Position numbers and translations under genes: made by a program
In this document: piece after piece, positions 1-8,874 of the stretch
Layout of the letters: every line of letters begins with the position of its first letter
Numbering within the stretch: position 1 is the stretch's first letter
The notes under the pieces: generated by a model
Seen by the model: only the letters and a program-made list of their open reading frames with translations
Told to the model about the DNA's origin: nothing
Database searches by the model: none
From: Akkermansia sp.
GTDB taxonomy: Bacteria; Verrucomicrobiota; Verrucomicrobiia; Verrucomicrobiales; Akkermansiaceae
DNA: 64,000 nucleotides
Assembly: GCA_030536145.1 (NCBI GenBank)
Contig: JAUNQN010000001.1
Coordinates: 1-64,000, forward strand
Reading direction: 5' to 3'

Positions 1-23
1 ATACAGCATTAGGAATACTGTAT
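1..23. repeat. imperfect dyad at the window edge
   Basis: Ten-base arms (ATACAGCATT and AATACTGTAT) flank AGG; nine of ten positions pair. It lies about 70 bases upstream of the first peptidase gene. It could be an operator for that gene or a hairpin belonging to a gene outside the window; no T-run follows. Confidence 0.4.
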
Positions 24-89
24 ACAAGAGCTATCGAGGCTTGCCTTGACCCACTCCAAAAACGAAAGACAAACCGAAAACACTTACAC

Positions 90-2192
90 ATGAAAAAGAC
101 TCTTACCCTGATGACTCTGCTGGGCTACCTGGCCGGTACGCCGCTCTCTGCCGAAGAACACTGGATGGTTGGCGTGGAATGCCATGACCACCCGGACTTT
201 GAAGCAGGCTACCGCAAGATAGTCGATGCCGGCGCGTACACATTCAGCAAGAATGATGCCGATTCCTACGCCACCAACCAATGCTGGGCCGCATCCGCTG
301 CCGACACGCTGGCCTGGTGGGAGGACCGGGTGGAGGAGAACGGGGCGCTGATTATGCATGACACGCCGCGCGGGCTGGATCTGTGGAAGACTCTCAGTCC
401 CATGTTCGTGAAGGACGGCGGCTACCCCCGCTATGCCATGAACTACTGGCTGTGGGGGGAGCTGCCCTCATACGCGAAATCTTTCCTCAGCAGCTCATGG
501 ACTGCCGAGCATCAGGATTTCAAGGGCTATTTCCACCACCTGAAGGGCCAGATGGAGGAATACAACACGGAGTATATCATGATTATCTCCCACTCCATGG
601 CGGCCACTGTACGGGTGAATGACGACCCAGATTGCATAGCCGAGGCCCGCGCCCGCTACCTGGAAAAGGAAAGCGGCCTTCTCTCCCTTGTGGACGAGGG
701 CTGGGGGCTGACCTTCTACACCGCCAACCATGTACTGACCGCGTATGGCTTTGAGACAGACGAGCATGGCCGACTCACCCGCATGTGGTACACGGACAAC
801 AACCCCGGCGGCGTGATTAGGGACCAGCTCAAATCCTCCCGCCTGGAGGAGGAGGTGAAAAACAGCGGCAATGTCCAGAACGTGCAACTCCAGACATTCA
901 CGGGCTACGGCGACCTCCGCGCGTTCAACGCCATCCGCACGCGCGGCATCCAGTTCGACACCTATGACCTGACGTTCACTGGAGCGGATACGGACGAGGC
1001 ACTGTTCTCCCACTACCTGAACGTGACCATTGACGGACACCAGGACTATCAGCTGAAGTACGACCTGCGCAACGCGCTGGACGATAACAGCCCTGTAACA
1101 GCCAAGGATGATAACGGCAACCTCATTTCCACAGGCGATATCAAGCTCAAGTCCGGCAAGCTCTCCCTGGTAGGCTGTGATGCCGACCGCAAGGAGCTTG
1201 ACGGCGGCGGCAAGACCTCCGGCAGCATCACCTTTGAAGCCAAGGAAGGGGCTGAGCGCACGCTTTCAGTGCAGCATACCGACACCATTGCCAAGGAAAT
1301 CAAGATTAACGCGGCTAATGGCAATACCCTGGAGGTGACTGAGGGCAACACAGCCTCCTTTGGTACGCTGAGCGGCACAGGCAACTTGGACAAGACCGGC
1401 ACCGGCACGGCCGAGGTGACGGACACAGTGACGCTCAAGGGCGAAATTAGGGTGAAAGAAGGCGACTTCATCTTCGGCAAGGACGTGGTGCTCACAAGCG
1501 ACACCAAGCTCGCCGTCTCTGGCGGTGCCCACGTGCAAGGAGCAGAGAGCAAGAGCATCACTCTATCCATCAACTCCGGCGTACACACCAACGACGGCGT
1601 GATGACCCTGACCACCACCATTGGCGGGAGCGCCACGCTCAAAGGCAGCGGCACCTTCGGCAAGGTGACTGTGGACGGCGGCACGCTCATCGTGGGCAAT
1701 TCCCCCGGTCACCAGGAGTTCGAGGACAGCCTGACGCTCAAGAGCGGCAAGATAGTGTTCAGCGTGGCCGGGGTCAATGAGGCGGCAAGCCTGACAAGCA
1801 CAACCTCCGGCTGGGATTCCGGCACGTACTCCACCATCGGCATGAACGGCCATGAATTCATTGTGGGCAATGACGGACAGATTGTCATTGCCCTGGGCAA
1901 CGCTGCATCTGACAGCCTGCCGGATGATTTCTGCTTGACCCTGGTCACCGGCATGGGTAATACGCTGTCTCAGGAGCAGCTGGCCGCCCTTGCAGGGCGC
2001 ACCAGCTTCCAGCTGACGGACACGGCCAATGCCACCCCCGTGGATGCCCCGGCTTTTGCCTACAAGATGGTGGGCAACACGCTCATGCTCACCTCCGGCA
2101 CCGGTGACAACCAAACCGTTCCCGAACCCGCCACAGCCGCGCTGGGGCTGCTGGCGCTGGCAGGGCTGGCCACGCGCCGCCGCCGCAAGTAG
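90..2192 (+). CDS. secreted IdeS/Mac-like (C66) cysteine peptidase with autotransporter repeats and PEP-CTERM anchor
   Basis: A 700-residue exported protein. Residues 1-21 form a signal peptide ending LSA. Residues about 45-285 resemble the IdeS/Mac immunoglobulin-cleaving peptidases: Cys65 in NQCWAASAADTLAWW, Lys54 upstream, His214 in ANHVLTAYG, Asp236 in YTDNN. IdeS has a second Asp two residues later; here it is Asn238. Residues about 300-670 are strand-loop-strand passenger repeats (NLDKTGTGTAEV, GSGTFGKVTVDGGTL). The tail VPEPATAALGLLALAG plus RRRRK is a PEP-CTERM sorting signal, so exosortase processing and surface display are expected. The convergent gene at 2360-4372 is a paralogue. 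The substrate is unknown; antibody cleavage is only suggested by the fold match. Confidence 0.8.
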   Translation: MKKTLTLMTLLGYLAGTPLSAEEHWMVGVECHDHPDFEAGYRKIVDAGAYTFSKNDADSYATNQCWAASAADTLAWWEDRVEENGALIMHDTPRGLDLWKTLSPMFVKDGGYPRYAMNYWLWGELPSYAKSFLSSSWTAEHQDFKGYFHHLKGQMEEYNTEYIMIISHSMAATVRVNDDPDCIAEARARYLEKESGLLSLVDEGWGLTFYTANHVLTAYGFETDEHGRLTRMWYTDNNPGGVIRDQLKSSRLEEEVKNSGNVQNVQLQTFTGYGDLRAFNAIRTRGIQFDTYDLTFTGADTDEALFSHYLNVTIDGHQDYQLKYDLRNALDDNSPVTAKDDNGNLISTGDIKLKSGKLSLVGCDADRKELDGGGKTSGSITFEAKEGAERTLSVQHTDTIAKEIKINAANGNTLEVTEGNTASFGTLSGTGNLDKTGTGTAEVTDTVTLKGEIRVKEGDFIFGKDVVLTSDTKLAVSGGAHVQGAESKSITLSINSGVHTNDGVMTLTTTIGGSATLKGSGTFGKVTVDGGTLIVGNSPGHQEFEDSLTLKSGKIVFSVAGVNEAASLTSTTSGWDSGTYSTIGMNGHEFIVGNDGQIVIALGNAASDSLPDDFCLTLVTGMGNTLSQEQLAALAGRTSFQLTDTANATPVDAPAFAYKMVGNTLMLTSGTGDNQTVPEPATAALGLLALAGLATRRRRK

Positions 2193-2226
2193 TGCCGACG
2201 GGGAAACAGAGCCCCATCAGGACACC

Positions 2227-2260
2227 CCCGCCCAAGGCGTTGCCGAGGGCGGGCTTTTTT
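2227..2260 (+). terminator. Rho-independent terminator of the first peptidase gene
   Basis: Seven-base GC stem (CCCGCCC / GGGCGGG) with a 13-base loop, followed by CTTTTTT, 35 bases after the stop codon. Confidence 0.8.
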
Positions 2261-2303
2261 GTGAACGGTGCCGGCAGCGGCACGTACAGGGAGAAAGAAG
2301 GAA

Positions 2304-2335
2304 GCGGTGACGGGGAGCTTGCCCCCCGCCACCGC
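2304..2335 (-). terminator. probable terminator of the second peptidase gene
   Basis: GCGGTG-A-CGGGG pairs with CCCCG-C-CACCGC, eleven pairs with single-base bulges. On the minus strand it is followed by a pyrimidine-rich stretch rather than a clean T-run. Confidence 0.5.
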
Positions 2336-2359
2336 CCCAAGGTTTCTCTTGCCCACAGC

Positions 2360-4372
2360 TTACTTCCTGCGGCGGCGGGCGCAGAACCCGGCCAAGGCAA
2401 GCAGGGAAAGCGTGGAAGTGGTCGGCTCCGGAACGTTGTCATTAGCCGCCTTCGCCAGCATCACGTTCAAATTTGTCGACATATACAAGTCTTTGCCGCT
2501 AAGATAGTATCTCAAGCCTTCTGCCGTAATATCTGCGGTCAAGCCCTTGGCAACAAGGTTCTCATCATCCTCGCTCAGCTTGAATGTGGTATTGTCTGCA
2601 TAGGTGGTGTTATACCCGCTAAAGACCTCATACTCGTTGGCCATAGTGTTTACCCCAGTGAAAAGTTGCAGATCCAAGGTTATGGTAAACGCCTCGCCCA
2701 AGGCATCCTCCAGGGCCTTGCCTGCACAACGCTGAAGTATACGCTCCCCGAGGGCAAAGGTGAAATCGGGATTTTCCAAGGTCAGAGCGTTACCATTCAT
2801 CTTGATGGTGGAATATGTACCCGAGCCCCAGCCTTCCTGGCCCTCTTTTGCCCAGTTCATCCAGCTCACAGCGTCATCAATTGTATAAAGCAATTCGGCA
2901 CTGTGAACCTCCAGTCCCCCTTGATAGCTTTGCACACCCGGGGAATTTCCAACCATAAGCGTGCTACCCGCCGCCAGCACCACCTTGCCGAAGTTGCCGC
3001 TGCCTTTCAGCAGACCGCCCTCCTCCACATTGCACAGTGTGAAAGCCGTTTGCCCGGCATTCCCTGTAGTGCGCTTCATTTCGGCAATGCCCCCATTCTC
3101 CACGGTCAGATTCTTGGCAAAGCCGCTATTCACCAGGCGACCGCCGTTGCTCATGGTAACCTCGCCCAACGAGCCATCGTTTACCAAGTCTCCAGCCATT
3201 ACCTCCAACTTTACATTGCTAGTCCCATGCAGCTCAAGAGTACCAAGGCCGGTCTTGGTCAAAATCTTCTCGGAACTGATTACGCTGTTTTGGGCCATAA
3301 TGTCACCTGTGACACTGAGCGTCTGTCCGCTTTCCACATCGAGCAGGTTCTTGTCTGTTGCATGCACTACAATAGATTCCGCTGTCACATCGTGGTCAAC
3401 CGTCAGATGGCGGAACAAGTACGCTTTTTCGTAATCGTATTGAATTTGGGCAACCTCGGTCTTGTCTGGTGCAAGGGTGAAGCCGCCTGCAACTTCATTT
3501 TTCAGGACAACATTGTTAGTATTCTCGTCCAGATAGCTTGGCGGAGTCGAATTCAACTCATTGTTGAATGTCGAATGGAGTAGTGTGAAATACTCCACCT
3601 TGTAATTCGTGTCACTAGCCATACCCAAAGTAGCGTACCCTTTGTACCAGACAGGAGTCACGTCTACCGCCTTCAGGCCCGTTCCCCTGTCATCAGAGTC
3701 TGTCATGTACAGGCGGGTTACCACATTGTTGTCATTCAATTCAACACCCCATACGGTAACGGCATGGCCCACCTCACCCCCGAGCAGGCCCCTGGAAATC
3801 CAGGACATGCCCACGCCATAGCCATTTTCCATATAGCTGACCAAGGCGGTAGAGAAATTGGCAACGCTGCCATAGGACTGTGGGTTGAGATTGAACAGGT
3901 CAGCCGACGGCACGATGCCGCCCAGCAATTTGTCCTTGTAATATCCCCCCACGCCATTGAGAGAGCCCTCGGTCCTGGGGTAGAGATAGTTGCCGATATC
4001 CTTGTCGCCATTGTCCCCGGTAAACCACCACTTGACGCCTTGCTCGATGAAGCCGCCCTTGTCATAAAAGGCGTTACGATATGTATTCCAAACATCAAGA
4101 TTATCCGTCGGGACCCGCTCCGGCAACTTATCCGCAGACTGCTGTTTCTGCCACCATGTGACCAGATTACTGCAAGTGGCCGCCCAGCAAAGCCCCTTGT
4201 CGATTTGCCAGTCCTTGGTTGCATCGTACATACCCGTGGAATTGGAAAGGTTATTCGGATCGATTGTAACTCCTCGAACGCTAACCAACCGCGAGTCGGC
4301 TTGGGCGGCAAGAGGAATCATCGGTATCAGCGCAGCTGTCGTCAAGGCAAGGAGCGTCAATGTCTTTTTCAT
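2360..4372 (-). CDS. secreted IdeS/Mac-like (C66) cysteine peptidase with PEP-CTERM anchor, paralogue
   Basis: A 670-residue exported protein with signal peptide (residues 1-25, ending AQA). The peptidase domain shows Lys53, Cys62 in KGLCWAATCSNLVTWW, His203 in GEVGHAVTVWGV, and Asp225/Asp227 in YMTDSDD. This matches the Lys-Cys-His-Asp-Asp arrangement of IdeS better than the first copy does. A strand-rich region follows (GSGNFGKVVLAAGSTLMVGN), clearly homologous to the first protein, then VPEPTTSTLSLLALAG and RRRRK as PEP-CTERM signal. The two genes converge tail to tail, consistent with inverted duplication. Probable role: surface-displayed proteolysis of a host or mucosal protein. The fold assignment is by motif only. 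Confidence 0.8.
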   Translation of the reverse strand: MKKTLTLLALTTAALIPMIPLAAQADSRLVSVRGVTIDPNNLSNSTGMYDATKDWQIDKGLCWAATCSNLVTWWQKQQSADKLPERVPTDNLDVWNTYRNAFYDKGGFIEQGVKWWFTGDNGDKDIGNYLYPRTEGSLNGVGGYYKDKLLGGIVPSADLFNLNPQSYGSVANFSTALVSYMENGYGVGMSWISRGLLGGEVGHAVTVWGVELNDNNVVTRLYMTDSDDRGTGLKAVDVTPVWYKGYATLGMASDTNYKVEYFTLLHSTFNNELNSTPPSYLDENTNNVVLKNEVAGGFTLAPDKTEVAQIQYDYEKAYLFRHLTVDHDVTAESIVVHATDKNLLDVESGQTLSVTGDIMAQNSVISSEKILTKTGLGTLELHGTSNVKLEVMAGDLVNDGSLGEVTMSNGGRLVNSGFAKNLTVENGGIAEMKRTTGNAGQTAFTLCNVEEGGLLKGSGNFGKVVLAAGSTLMVGNSPGVQSYQGGLEVHSAELLYTIDDAVSWMNWAKEGQEGWGSGTYSTIKMNGNALTLENPDFTFALGERILQRCAGKALEDALGEAFTITLDLQLFTGVNTMANEYEVFSGYNTTYADNTTFKLSEDDENLVAKGLTADITAEGLRYYLSGKDLYMSTNLNVMLAKAANDNVPEPTTSTLSLLALAGFCARRRRK

Positions 4373-4471
4373 GGAGTGGAGAGAGTCTATGGGGTATGCG
4401 TTTATATGTAGGTACGGTTGCTTTCATTTATACAACATTTGAAACGCCGCAACAAGAACAAAGTTAGGAAA

Positions 4472-5434
4472 TCACTCTTTCCTCCCGCGCAGGGAGTCGA
4501 TGAGATTGAACAGGCCGGCGAGGAGCGTGCCGCTGATGGAATGCCACACGCAGCAGATGGCGGAGGCCACGGCAGCCTCCGGCAGCAGGGGGAAATGGCG
4601 CCCGGCCAGCACCGTGGCCAGCCCGGCATTCTGCATGCCCACCTCCAGGGAGATGGTGCGGCGCTTGGGCCCGGCCATGCGGGTGGCGCCGCCCACCAGG
4701 TAGCCCAGGGCATAGCCCAGGAAATTGTGCGCGCACACCACGCAGAAAATCAGCAGCCCGCTGGTAAAGAAACTCGCCCCGTGCGCTGCGGTCACACCGC
4801 CCACAATGCACGCCAGGCCGATGACGGAGACGCCCGGCATCACGCGGCAGATTTCCGCGTACAGGCGGTGGCGGCCCCACAGGGCATTGGCCGTGCCGCC
4901 CACGGCCACAGGCAGTATGGTGACCAGCAATATGCTGCGGAACATGCCCCAGGCATCCACCTCTATGCTCTCCCCCGCCAGCCACAGCACCAGCAGCGGG
5001 GTCATGAGCGGGGCCAGCAGCGTACTGGCGGTGGTCATGCCCACGGAGAAAGCCACATCCCCCTTGCACAGGAAACTCATGATATTGCTGGACACGCCGC
5101 CCGGGCAGCAGCCCACCAGGATAAGCCCTGCGGCTATGCCGCGCGGCAGGCCGAAACAATGCACCAGCCCGTATGCCAGCAGGGGCATGATGAGGAACTG
5201 CGCGCAAGAGCCTATGAAGATATCCAGCGGGCGGGCCGCCAGCATGCGGAAATCCGCGGGAGTGAGCGTCATGCCCATGGTGAGCATAATGATACCCAGC
5301 ACGGAGGTCTGCGTATCCCCGTGCATCCACGTGAACCCGCCCGGCACAAAGAAGGCCAGCACGGCCACGGCTGTGACAAAGGGGGAGGTGAAACGTGAGA
5401 GGAGGGCGGATACCGCCTGGAGAGCGTGTAACAT
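4472..5434 (-). CDS. bile acid:sodium symporter family (BASS) transporter
   Basis: A 320-residue protein of about nine to ten hydrophobic segments. Family hallmarks are GCCPGGVSSNIMSFLCKGDVAFSV followed by MTTAST, and VGMQNAGLA near the C terminus. I start at the ATG at 5434 (MLHALQAVS) because the longer frame adds 14 residues reading through intergenic sequence. Bacterial members carry bile acids, pantoate or other organic anions with sodium, so the substrate is open. The DUF1287 gene lies 42 bases upstream on the same strand, suggesting co-transcription. Confidence 0.85.
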   Translation of the reverse strand: MLHALQAVSALLSRFTSPFVTAVAVLAFFVPGGFTWMHGDTQTSVLGIIMLTMGMTLTPADFRMLAARPLDIFIGSCAQFLIMPLLAYGLVHCFGLPRGIAAGLILVGCCPGGVSSNIMSFLCKGDVAFSVGMTTASTLLAPLMTPLLVLWLAGESIEVDAWGMFRSILLVTILPVAVGGTANALWGRHRLYAEICRVMPGVSVIGLACIVGGVTAAHGASFFTSGLLIFCVVCAHNFLGYALGYLVGGATRMAGPKRRTISLEVGMQNAGLATVLAGRHFPLLPEAAVASAICCVWHSISGTLLAGLFNLIDSLRGRKE

Positions 5435-5476
5435 GCCCCGGATTATACCCCCGCCCTGCCCCCTTGTGAAGAGCAA

Positions 5477-6040
5477 TCACAGCGCGGGGCGGTAATGCCC
5501 CGTGAGGGGGAAGGCAAAGAGGCAGTCCTCCTCCTGCGTGCCGCTGCCTATATTGTGGATAATGAGCGGGGTGCCGTCCTCTGCGCGGCGGTCGCTCACC
5601 ACCATGATATGCGGCAGCTTGCCCGCCACTATGCAGGTCACCAGGTCGCCGGGGCGATAGTCCGCCGGGTTCTTGGAGACGGGCAGCTTCCAGCCGCGGC
5701 GGGTAAAATAGGTCTGCAGGTTCGGCACGCGGCGGTGGTCAATATTCTTGTCCGGGCTCTTGAGCCCCCAGAGCTGCGGGTAGGCGGAAAAATGCGCCTT
5801 CATATCCTCATGCACGGCCTGCTGCAAATCCAGGTGCAGCAGCCGCAGCGCGCGTATCACCACATCCGTGCACACCCCGCGGTCCTGCGGCACATCCCCG
5901 CCGGGGTAATCCAGGGAGACATAGGCGGGATCGTACTCCACCGTCACCCCTACCTGCTGCCGCGCCGCCTCCGGCAGCGTCAGCGCGGAGCATGCGGGAA
6001 CCAGCAGGCACAGGAGCAGGGAGGAAAGCGTTTTCACCAT
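5477..6040 (-). CDS. DUF1287 family exported protein
   Basis: 187 residues with a short signal peptide (MVKTLSSLLLCLLVPACSA, possibly a lipoprotein through PACS). The body matches the DUF1287 (YijF-type) family: GVCTDVVIRALR with a conserved Cys, then PGDLVTC, HIMVVSDR and IIHNIGSG. The Cys/His pattern resembles NlpC/P60-like folds, so a periplasmic amidase or peptidase role is plausible but unproven. It starts from a promoter whose -10 box lies six bases before the ATG and probably reads through into the BASS transporter. Confidence 0.75.
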   Translation of the reverse strand: MVKTLSSLLLCLLVPACSALTLPEAARQQVGVTVEYDPAYVSLDYPGGDVPQDRGVCTDVVIRALRLLHLDLQQAVHEDMKAHFSAYPQLWGLKSPDKNIDHRRVPNLQTYFTRRGWKLPVSKNPADYRPGDLVTCIVAGKLPHIMVVSDRRAEDGTPLIIHNIGSGTQEEDCLFAFPLTGHYRPAL

Positions 6041-6046
6041 ACCCCC

Positions 6047-6075
6047 AGCATACCAGCCCGCTTATCCGCAGTCAA
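6047..6075 (-). promoter_or_regulatory. sigma-70 promoter, DUF1287 operon, leaderless type
   Basis: On the minus strand TTGACT, 17-base spacer, TATGCT, then six bases to the ATG at 6040. The transcript would start at or next to the start codon. Confidence 0.75.
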
Positions 6076-6098
6076 GCGGCAAGGCACCTGTTTCCCGC

Positions 6099-6139
6099 AA
6101 AAGGCGGCAGCGGCCGGCTCACGGGGAACCGGCCGCTGC
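6099..6139 (-). terminator. terminator of the aminotransferase gene
   Basis: An eleven-base perfect stem (GCAGCGGCCGG) with an 11-base loop, followed on the minus strand by CCTTTT. Confidence 0.8.
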
Positions 6140-6168
6140 GTAAAACAGCGCTTGGCTGCCTGGTCTAA

Positions 6169-7335
6169 TCAGTTCTTCTTGCAGAATTCCTCCAGGCGGT
6201 CCAGGCCTTCCTTCAGCACGTCCAGGGAGGTGCAGTAGGAAATGCGGATGGCGTTGTCGTTGCCGAAGGCGATACCCGGCACGGCGGCCACCTTGTAGCG
6301 GTCCAGCAGGCGCTCGCACAGCTCCAGGGAACCGATGCCCAGCTCCGTGGTGTCGATGAAGAAGTAGAAGGCGCCCTGCGGCTCCACCACCTTGATCTTG
6401 GGCATGTTGCTCAGGCGGCCGTACACGTACTGGCGGCGGAAGTCGTACTCCTCGCGCAGGTCGGAGATGAAGGTCTGGTCACCGGTCAGGGCCTCGATGG
6501 CGCCGTACTGGCAGAAGGTGGTGGCGTTGGAGGCGGTGTGGTCCTGGATGAGCTTGATAGCGTTGGCAATGGGGGCGGGGGCGGCGGTGTAGCCCAGGCG
6601 CCAGCCGGTCATGGCATAGCCCTTGGAGAAACCGTTCACCGTGATGGTGAGGTTGTACAGCTCCGGGCTGAGCGTGGCCATGGAGACATGCTTGGCCTCG
6701 CCGTACACCAGGTACTCGTAAATCTCGTCGGCCATCACCAGGATGTCCTCCTCCACGGCAATCTCGCCCAAGGCGCGCAGCTCCTCCTCGGAGTACACGG
6801 CACCGGTCGGGTTGTGCGGGGTGGTCAGGATAATCATCTTGGTGCGGGGGGTCATGGCGTTCTCAAACTCCTCCGCCGTAATCTTCCAGCCGTTCTCCGC
6901 CTTGGTCTCCACAAACACGGGGGTACCGCCGCACAGCTGCACCATGGAGGGGTAGCTCACCCAGTACGGGGAGGGGATAATCACCTCGTCGCCCTCGCTG
7001 ATGGTGGCGCGCAGGGCCGCGTACACGGCGGGCTTGGCGCCGCTGCACACGCAAATCTGGTCAATGCCGTACTCCAGGCCGTTGTCGCGCTTCAGCTTGT
7101 CGCTGATAGCCTGGCGGAGCTGGGGCAGGCCTACGGAGGGGGTGTACTTGGTGGCGCCGTTGTTCAGCGCGGCGATGGCAGCCTGCTTGATGTTGTCCGG
7201 GGTGTCCTTGTCGGGCTCGCCGCCGGCCAGGCCGTACACCTGCTCGCCCTTGGCCTTCAGCTCCTTGGCCTTGTTGGTGACAGCCAGGGTGAGGGAGGGG
7301 GAAAGCAGAGCCGCGTAATCTGAGATAAATTCCAT
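6169..7335 (-). CDS. aspC: class I pyridoxal-phosphate aminotransferase (aspartate aminotransferase type)
   Basis: 388 residues, normal for the Ib subgroup of aspartate aminotransferases. Visible motifs: GEPDKDTP, ATKYTPSVGLPQLRQAIS, PYWVSYP, TPHNPTGAVYS, ADEIYEYLVY, and VNGFSKGYAMTGWRLGY, which carries the PLP-binding lysine. C-terminal IRISYCTS includes the carboxylate-binding Arg. The ATG at 7335 (MEFISDYAALL) is chosen; the longer frame adds 37 residues across the promoter. It diverges from argH, and aspartate produced here would feed argininosuccinate synthesis. The gene could prefer another amino acid, as substrate range in this family is broad. Confidence 0.85.
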   Translation of the reverse strand: MEFISDYAALLSPSLTLAVTNKAKELKAKGEQVYGLAGGEPDKDTPDNIKQAAIAALNNGATKYTPSVGLPQLRQAISDKLKRDNGLEYGIDQICVCSGAKPAVYAALRATISEGDEVIIPSPYWVSYPSMVQLCGGTPVFVETKAENGWKITAEEFENAMTPRTKMIILTTPHNPTGAVYSEEELRALGEIAVEEDILVMADEIYEYLVYGEAKHVSMATLSPELYNLTITVNGFSKGYAMTGWRLGYTAAPAPIANAIKLIQDHTASNATTFCQYGAIEALTGDQTFISDLREEYDFRRQYVYGRLSNMPKIKVVEPQGAFYFFIDTTELGIGSLELCERLLDRYKVAAVPGIAFGNDNAIRISYCTSLDVLKEGLDRLEEFCKKN

Positions 7336-7401
7336 GGGAGATGCTGTGTTGATTGGTTGATAAAACTGTTGCGATAGCGGGCTACTAGCACGCCGAGGCG
7401 G

Positions 7402-7430
7402 AGTATACCCCTTCCGCGCGCGCATTGCAA
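7402..7430 (-). promoter_or_regulatory. sigma-70 promoter of the aminotransferase gene
   Basis: On the minus strand TTGCAA, 17 bases, TATACT. Expected leader about 60 bases, unlike the near-leaderless argH promoter on the other side. Confidence 0.65.
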
Positions 7431-7455
7431 GCAAAAAAGCGGTCAATCATTTGGT

Positions 7456-7484
7456 TTGCGTTGTGGGGGAAAATCGTGTATACT
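7456..7484 (+). promoter_or_regulatory. sigma-70 promoter of argH, near-leaderless
   Basis: TTGCGT, 17-base spacer, TATACT; only nine bases separate the -10 box from the ATG at 7494. Confidence 0.7.
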
Positions 7485-7493
7485 CCGCGCGAT

Positions 7494-8858
7494 ATGTGGC
7501 ACGGTAGATTTTCACAGGCGCCGGCAGACCTGGTTCTGCGCTATGGCGAGTCCGTTTCTTATGACTGGAAGCTGTATCGGCATGATATAGCGGGATCCAT
7601 AGCGCATGCGCGCGCCCAGAAGGCGGCGGGCATGCTCACGGAGGAGGAGTTCAGCGCCATCGAGACGGGGCTGAAAGGCATTTTGGCGGATATAGAGGCC
7701 GGCAATTTCCAGTGGGACATTGCGCTGGAGGATGTCCACATGAACATTGAGAGCGAGCTGACGCGCCGCATCGGCGCGCCGGGTGCCAAGCTGCACACCG
7801 CCCGCTCCCGGAACGACCAGGTGGCCACGGACACGCGCCTGTACTGCCGCGCGGAGATTGACAACACCCTGGAGCTGCTGCGAGAGATGCAGCGGGCCCT
7901 GGTGGCCAAGGCGGAGGAGTACGCCGGCGTGCGCATTCCGGGCTACACGCACCTGCAGCGAGCCCAGCCGGTGACGGTGGGGCACCACCTGCTGGCCTAT
8001 GTGGAGATGCTGGCGCGTGATGCGGAGCGCCTTACCCAGTGCCGCGGCCGCGTGAACGTGAGCCCGCTGGGCAGCGGCGCCATTGCAGGGTCCACCATCA
8101 ACCTGGACCGCGCCGCCATTGCCGCGGAGCTGGGCTTTGATTCCGTGACGGAGAATTCCATGGATGCCATCGCGGACCGAGACTATATCATGGAGACGCT
8201 GTTCTGCCTGGGAGTCATCGGCACGCACCTTTCCCGCATGAGCGAGGACCTGGTGCTGTGGAGCAGCGCGGAGTTCGGCTACTGCACGCTTTCCGATGCG
8301 CACACCACGGGCTCCAGCCTGATGCCGCAGAAGAAGAACCCGGACGTGTGCGAGCTGACGCGCGGCAAGAGCGGCCGCCTGTACGGCAACCTGGTGAGCG
8401 TGATGGTGGCGGTGAAAGGCCTGCCGCTCACGTACAACCGCGACCTGCAGGAGGACAAGGAGCCGCTGTTTGATTCCTTTGAGACCGTGGACCTGGCCCT
8501 GCGCGTGAACGCGGAGATGGTGGGAGCCATGCGTATCAACCCGGAGCGCTGCGCCGCCGCCGTATCAGACCCGCTGCTGCTGGCCACGGACCTGGCAGAC
8601 TACCTGGTGCGCCGCGGCGTGCCCTTCCGCCAGGCGCATGCGCTGGTGGGCAAGGCCGTGGCCGTGGCCGTGGAGACGGGCACCCCGCTCAGCAAGCTGG
8701 ACCGGGAGCAGTTCCTGGCCATCTCCCCGGAGTACGGGGAGGACGTGTACGCCGTGTTCGACCTGGACCGCGCCTTTGCCATGCGCACCAATCCCGGCAC
8801 GCCGAATGCGGACAACACCGCCCGCCGAATCGCCCACTGGAAACAGCAGCTCGCCTAA
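7494..8858 (+). CDS. argH: argininosuccinate lyase
   Basis: 454 residues. Cleaves argininosuccinate to arginine and fumarate, the last step of arginine synthesis, in the cytoplasm. Family signatures: HTARSRNDQVATD (substrate binding), TVGHHLLAYVEML, the flexible catalytic loop GSSLMPQKKNPDVCEL, and YNRDLQEDKEPLFD. I take the ATG at 7494 (MWHGRFSQ) because a promoter ends nine bases upstream, ruling out the longer frame. khpA and priA follow within 16 and 35 bases, suggesting one operon. Confidence 0.95.
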   Translation: MWHGRFSQAPADLVLRYGESVSYDWKLYRHDIAGSIAHARAQKAAGMLTEEEFSAIETGLKGILADIEAGNFQWDIALEDVHMNIESELTRRIGAPGAKLHTARSRNDQVATDTRLYCRAEIDNTLELLREMQRALVAKAEEYAGVRIPGYTHLQRAQPVTVGHHLLAYVEMLARDAERLTQCRGRVNVSPLGSGAIAGSTINLDRAAIAAELGFDSVTENSMDAIADRDYIMETLFCLGVIGTHLSRMSEDLVLWSSAEFGYCTLSDAHTTGSSLMPQKKNPDVCELTRGKSGRLYGNLVSVMVAVKGLPLTYNRDLQEDKEPLFDSFETVDLALRVNAEMVGAMRINPERCAAAVSDPLLLATDLADYLVRRGVPFRQAHALVGKAVAVAVETGTPLSKLDREQFLAISPEYGEDVYAVFDLDRAFAMRTNPGTPNADNTARRIAHWKQQLA

Positions 8859-8874
8859 CCCCCTGCCCCCTACC

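Noticed and set aside
2192-3583. 463-residue plus-strand frame across the second peptidase gene
   Set aside because: It starts within terminator sequence and lies opposite a gene with signal peptide, catalytic motifs and PEP-CTERM tail.
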